Translations under genes and position numbers: made by a program
Source: Puccinellia tenuiflora
Taxonomy: Eukaryota; Streptophyta; Magnoliopsida; Poales; Poaceae
Length of the DNA: 64,000 bases
Reading direction: 5' to 3'
Assembly: GCA_012064385.1 (NCBI GenBank)
Contig: QRDG01000402.1
Span: forward strand, 406,414-470,413
Notes under the pieces: generated by a model
Seen by the model: only the letters and a program-made list of their open reading frames with translations
Databases searched by the model: none
What the model was told of the DNA's origin: nothing
In this document: piece by piece, positions 60,071 to 64,000 of the stretch
Layout of the letters: every line of letters begins with the position of its first letter
Numbering within the stretch: the stretch's first letter is position 1

Positions 60071-60512
60071 TCCCACTTATTACAAGATTTTTTTTCTGTC
60101 TATAACTTTTTGTGTCATAAACAGGAATATGCTTTTTTTTTCTGTAAAGAGACTGGGTCGGTTGGAAAATAAATTTAACAATCGTTTGACTTTGTGCGGA
60201 AGTCGTAAAAAAATGTGCATGATTCATTTATTTTGGACGTTAATTAACACATGCATATGGTGTTTTGTGCTTTGTTTAGTATAGTTAAAGGGAGGAAAAA
60301 AAACATGATGTGCGTTTTTTATTTTTTGAGAATCGAAGAAAAATGATGTGCATGCATTCGAGACGTGAACCTACCGAGCTGGCACCAAATTTAAATGGGC
60401 CCTGCACCTTCTCGGCCCAACCGAACTATCCGATCCTGGGGCAGGAGATCGCTCGGGCCGTGGTGAGGAGAACCCATCCTTTTCTAGTCCCCGCTCAGAA
60501 CATACTAGTCAG
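60071..60512. other. Intergenic, nothing identified
   Basis: No gene or repeat recognised apart from short A-runs. Confidence 0.4.
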
Positions 60513-61486
60513 TAGTCACACTCGTTTTTTTAGATAAAGGGATTTTATTGCTTAAGAGTTTTAACCATTACATCCGGCCTCTGCATAGCTAAGATACACA
60601 CAGCCACCAGTTCACCAGAAACCAATTCCGAACAAAAAGTAAAAGGACGAATTACATATCATAATAAGAAATTGCAGATCTGCCTAAGATGCTGGTAGGT
60701 CTATCCGGAGTCTATGTTGCCATCCATGCCGGAAGAATAACTCCCTGGCCGCAGCCTCTAGCCTCGACGCCACCTACAAAAATAAGTCTCGGTGCTCCGC
60801 ACGCTGCAGGGCCGACCATGCTCGTAGCGTGGCTGTACTCCGATAGATAACCCGCATAACATAAGCATTTTTACCGCTAAAAACCTTGTCATTTTTACAT
60901 AGCCACAACGACCAAATAACGGCAATCGCGCCAACCCTACTGAAGAGTTTAAACCTAGGATCCACGCCATTTAACCAGTTGCTAAAAATGTTGGCAACAG
61001 TACGCGGTGGATGTAAGGTAGAACCTATCTGGATCGCTGATCATATAGACCTGGCGAACTCGCACTGGAAGAATAAGTGAGTAATGGTCTCATCATGTTG
61101 ACAGAAAACACACTTTTTACTTCCGTGCCAATTACGTTTGGCAAAGTTGTCTTTTGTAACAATTACACCTCGACGAAGGTACCACGCAAACACTTTAGTT
61201 TTAAGCGGGATCTTCATCTTCCAAATTTTATTATTATCCTTGGTATAGACTGGCACTTCGGGTAGAATTAAAGATCTATACATAGAATCAACCGAGAATT
61301 TACCATTCTTCATAAGATTCCAATGAAATTTATCTGGGCTTTTCGACAATTGGACTGAATCCAAACGGATGAGCAAGGCATTCCAGGATGCTTGTCTTAT
61401 TCTAAGTAAGCTTCTTCTTCTGATGGGGATGTACCCAACACCTTCGCAATCGTGTCGCTTTTGTTTCATGCAATAGTCACACTCGT
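60513..61486 (-). mobile_element. 5'-truncated LINE (RIX), minus orientation
   Basis: Body 60,526-61,473 between 13-bp target duplications TAGTCACACTCGT (60,513-60,525 and 61,474-61,486). The T-run then TTTTAGATAAAGG at the left is the complement of its poly(A) 3' end. Only the C-terminal end of ORF2 remains. A further partial copy of the flank (ATAGTCACACTCGTAC, about 61,500) is a local tandem repeat to the right. Confidence 0.95.
60774..61473 (-). pseudogene. LINE ORF2 C-terminus (zinc-binding RVT domain)
   Basis: The frame reads through FHWNLMKNGKFSVDSMYRSL, then the zf-RVT signature: IWKMKIPLKTKVFAWYLRRG, CVFCQHDETITHLFFQCEFA with its Cys-x2-Cys ... His-x4-Cys ligands. A TGA at 61,041-61,043 then interrupts it, and the same frame continues (VIWSLWLCKNDKVF) to a stop at 60,774. 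The stop stands where a Trp codon (TGG) is usual in this family, so a single G>A change is likely. The 5' truncation removes the endonuclease and reverse transcriptase. Confidence 0.88.
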
Positions 61487-61708
61487 ACCTAAAAAGAAAA
61501 ATAGTCACACTCGTACTTGTCTCAAAAGAAAAAAGGCAGACTCGTACCAAATTAAGCAATGCAAAATCGGCCAACCTTTGCATTACAACATTGTTAGTAT
61601 TTTACAGTTGCACAGGACAAGCGTACTATACGAATACATGAATCCCAAATCCCTTTGCTGTGGGTTGTGACTTGAGCAAAATCAGGCTTCGGGTGAGTTG
61701 CGAGCTTT

Positions 61709-63243
61709 GACCACTCTGCATTCATATCACGAAATAATACAAAGTTGTTGACCCTTACAAGCACACTGAAACACAACCACAGCGGACCATGAACACCTAG
61801 AACACCCTAAGACAACCATAACACATGAAGATCTCCGGAGCCCTGTGTCATCATCCCAGAATCTTGAGAGAAGACCCCTGCAGCAGAAAGATCTGCAACC
61901 AAGCGCAAGCAGGTCATCATCTTCAACCACAGTACAATTGCCGCCCCGCTGCTTCCTCCTTCCTTGACACCAACGCCAAGAAGGCATGGACACCAATCCA
62001 ACACACCTGCAACAGCCGTCGCCATCTTTGGCTTTGAGTACCGCGAAAAGTGTCCCTTCCGGAAGGAAGAGAACTCGAGTCAACCGACCGGTCCAGCACC
62101 GCAGCCGGGCCATTTGCCCGGGCAAAGCAGGATCTCCCTCCAGCATGAGCGCAGAGGAAGGAGAAGAACAGCAGCAGCAAACCATACCGACAAGGATGAA
62201 GAGAGGTCTTCTTCTCCATGCTTCCATCGCCCATCTGAGGACCCAACCGGCTAGTGCCGATGGACCTCCAGACACCATAGCCCGCGACCTCGACGAGATC
62301 CGGGGATCCCCCACCCCGCTGGCTCCTAGACGAAGGCAAAACCCTCGCCTGACCGCGAACGGAGCCCGGAGAGATTTATTCGGACGCGACACCACCGCAA
62401 CGGCCTCGGCAGCGTCTCCCACAACCCTAACCCTACCACGCACCCGCCTAGCAGACAGACCCGAGGTTCCCCCTCCCTCCCGCCGCCGGAGCGGCCGATG
62501 GAGAGAGAGGGAACCGGCGGCGCCGGCGGCGGCACGCAAGGGATCCCTCGTTCGCCTCCTGGATCGCCTCGTGCGATCCCTTTTTCCGGGAGCGAACTTA
62601 TTACGTTAACTTTTAACGCAAGGGAGTCAACCGGAAAAGTGTCCCTTCCGGAAGGAAGAGAACTCGAGTCAACCGACCGGTCCAGCACCGCAGCCGGGCC
62701 ATTTGCCCGGGCAAAGCAGGATCTCCCTCCAGCATGAGCGCAGAGGAAGGAGAAGAACAGCAGCAGCAAACCATACCGACAAGGATGAAGAGAGGTCTTC
62801 TTCTCCATGCTTCCATCGCCCATCTGAGGACCCAACCGGCTAGTGCCGATGGACCTCCAGACACCATAGCCCGCGACCTCGACGAGATCCGGGGATCCCC
62901 CACCCCGCTGGCTCCTAGACGAAGGCAAAACCCTCGCCTGACCGCGAACGGAGCCCGGAGAGATTTATTCGGACGCGACACCACCGCAACGGCCTCGGCA
63001 GCGTCTCCCACAACCCTAACCCTACCACGCACCCGCCTAGCAGACAGACCCGAGGTTCCCCCTCCCTCCCGCCGCCGGAGCGGCCGACGGAGAGAGAGGG
63101 AACCGGCGGCGCCGGCGGCGGCACGCAAGGGATCCCTCGTTCGCCTCCTGGATCGCCTCGTGCGATCCCTTTTTCCGGGAGCGAACTTATTACGTTAACT
63201 TTTAACGCAAGGGATCCCTCGTTCGCCTCCTGGACCACTCTGC
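61709..63243 (-). mobile_element. Non-autonomous non-LTR retroposon with duplicated 5' region
   Basis: Flanked by GACCACTCTGC at 61,709-61,719 and 63,233-63,243. On the minus strand it runs from 63,232 (5') to 61,720 (3'). The GC-rich 5' part occurs twice, with an exact 589-bp period (e.g. GCAAGGGATCCCTCG at 62,536 and 63,125), and a third 27-bp piece sits at 63,207-63,233. Phrases GGTCTGTCTGCT and AATAAATCT are shared with the element at 20,987-21,849. The 3' end lacks an obvious poly(A) (minus-strand end reads ATTTCGTGATATGAAT). Long minus-strand frames here are GC artefacts. Confidence 0.85.
62046..63216. repeat. Direct tandem duplication, two units of about 589 bp
   Basis: Unit 1 is about 62,046-62,627 and unit 2 about 62,635-63,216. 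They are almost identical; one visible difference is GGCCGATGG against GGCCGACGG. The junction reads CGCAAGGGAGTCAACCGGAAA. High identity means the duplication is recent or homogenised. Confidence 0.95.
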
Positions 63244-63408
63244 TTTTACTACTAGTTAACTAACCAGCTCTGATCAAGCACACGGAGGCAAGTGCAAAAA
63301 GGCATCCACGAGAGACTAAGATTCTACGGAAATAATCACTTAGATTGCACTCCTCCTTAACTTGGTTAATCGATCAGACCGGGCCGCGAAATCCAAGAAC
63401 AGACAGAT

Positions 63409-63430
63409 AACTGCATCGTGCAAACCTGTT

Positions 63431-63467
<37 letters not shown>

Positions 63468-63478
63468 GCATCGTGCAA
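63409..63478 (+). mobile_element. Minimal poly(A) insertion with target duplication
   Basis: CTGCATCGTGCAA occurs at 63,411-63,423 and 63,466-63,478. Between them are only ACCTGTTC and 34 A residues. This is the signature of target-primed reverse transcription that copied little beyond the poly(A) tail of an RNA. Confidence 0.85.
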
Positions 63479-63895
63479 GCGCATGGAACTAGTTGGCGAC
63501 AACTCCACGCATGAACATATGGCTTGACTTCATGGCACCAGCTTGATCGGCTAATTAACTAGTTTATGTATTGACCTGGATTTGGCCCCAATTCAGATAA
63601 GGATCAGGGATATTAAGTCAGTACTAGCGCCGCTGCTGTAATTAAGAGTGAGTGATCACTTGATTAGGACGCACTCATGTTGTCAGCAGGTGTGGGGATC
63701 GATAAGAGAGTAGCACGCAATGGTTTGTTTCTGATTAATTAACTAGGCAAGCTGGCTGAACCGCTGAAGCTTGCACGACTTGATCAGCGGCTGACGAGTA
63801 TTGAATTCTCCTAAATCTATATCAGCGAAAAAGACTATCCACCGAGCACAAGGCTATTGTTTAATGGCAACATATCGTGTGCATCTGACGGAGTT
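63479..63895. other. Intergenic, nothing identified
   Basis: No coding content or repeat recognised. Confidence 0.4.
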
Positions 63896-64000
63896 AGAGC
63901 ATCTCTAGCAGAACCCGCAAAACGGTCAAACCCGCATAATAAACCGCCCGATGCGGATTGAAAACCGCAAAACGACGGAGCACAGAATCCGTAAATTTAC
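63896..64000. mobile_element. Left end of a probable PIF/Harbinger-type element, cut by the window edge
   Basis: GAGCATCTCTAGCAGAACCC directly after TTA resembles the terminal inverted repeat of grass Harbinger MITEs (GAGCATCTCCAGCAG type) with its TTA target site. Repeated AAACCGC/AACCCGC phrases follow. The other end is outside the window. Confidence 0.55.

Noticed and set aside
61727..62539. 270-codon minus-strand open frame as a gene
   Set aside because: It is inside a non-LTR retroposon, largely repeated in the duplicated unit (62,613-63,128), low complexity, with no recognised domain.
1..64000. CRISPR arrays, bacterial operons, phage or virus genes
   Set aside because: The sequence has spliced plant genes and plant transposons throughout. 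Direct repeats found are few-copy tandem repeats or target duplications, none with CRISPR spacing.

Overview
The window reads as nuclear DNA of a grass, most likely a Triticeae species (wheat, barley or a relative). The reasons are introns with GT-AG borders, GC-rich first exons followed by AT-rich introns, Stowaway and Tourist MITEs, large Ty3 chromovirus-type LTR elements and abundant short GC-rich non-LTR retroposons. The genus is inferred from element style and was not tested by any search.

Layout. 1-4.9 kb is transposon wreckage: a tandem repeat, a piece of a Ty3 LTR and an unidentified exon remnant. 4.9-9.3 kb holds an F-box/FBD gene whose large first intron carries an internal duplication and MITEs. 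9.3-15.1 kb is mostly decayed repeats plus one non-LTR insertion. 15.1-20.7 kb is a broken copy of a PIF/Harbinger-transposase-derived gene, split by a retroposon. Its intact sister, with the same noncoding first exon and long first intron, lies at 39.7-43.8 kb. Between them are another retroposon (21 kb), a decayed Copia element (23-24.2 kb), and a structurally complete 12.6-kb Ty3/Gypsy element (25,234-37,830; target duplication ACATG). The Ty3 element has an extra ORF ahead of gag, one in-frame stop in gag-pol and LTRs of unequal length. A non-LTR element interrupted by a foldback transposon follows at 38.1-39.5 kb.

The right part is gene-rich: a decayed Harbinger transposase (44.2-45.4 kb, minus), an EDM3/AIPP1-like RRM gene (48.3-49.4 kb, perhaps with a 5' exon near 45.5 kb), a LYR-motif gene lying in what would be its first intron (47.1-47.6 kb), a Harbinger transposase 3' exon (51 kb), ribosomal protein eL38 (51.9-53.0 kb) and a seven-exon organellar peptide chain release factor 2 gene (55.1-58.3 kb). 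A degenerate minisatellite, a 5'-truncated LINE, a retroposon with a duplicated 589-bp 5' part, a 42-bp poly(A) insertion and the start of a probable Harbinger-type element fill the end.

The genes are ordinary, unlinked plant genes (mitochondrial assembly, cytosolic and organellar translation, ubiquitin targeting, RNA binding/chromatin) and form no pathway. The most unusual item is the intact transposase-derived gene at 41.3 kb: its reading frame is open but two of its three expected DDE catalytic positions are replaced, which suggests a co-opted protein. All exon models were assembled by eye from splice signals and reading-frame phase.
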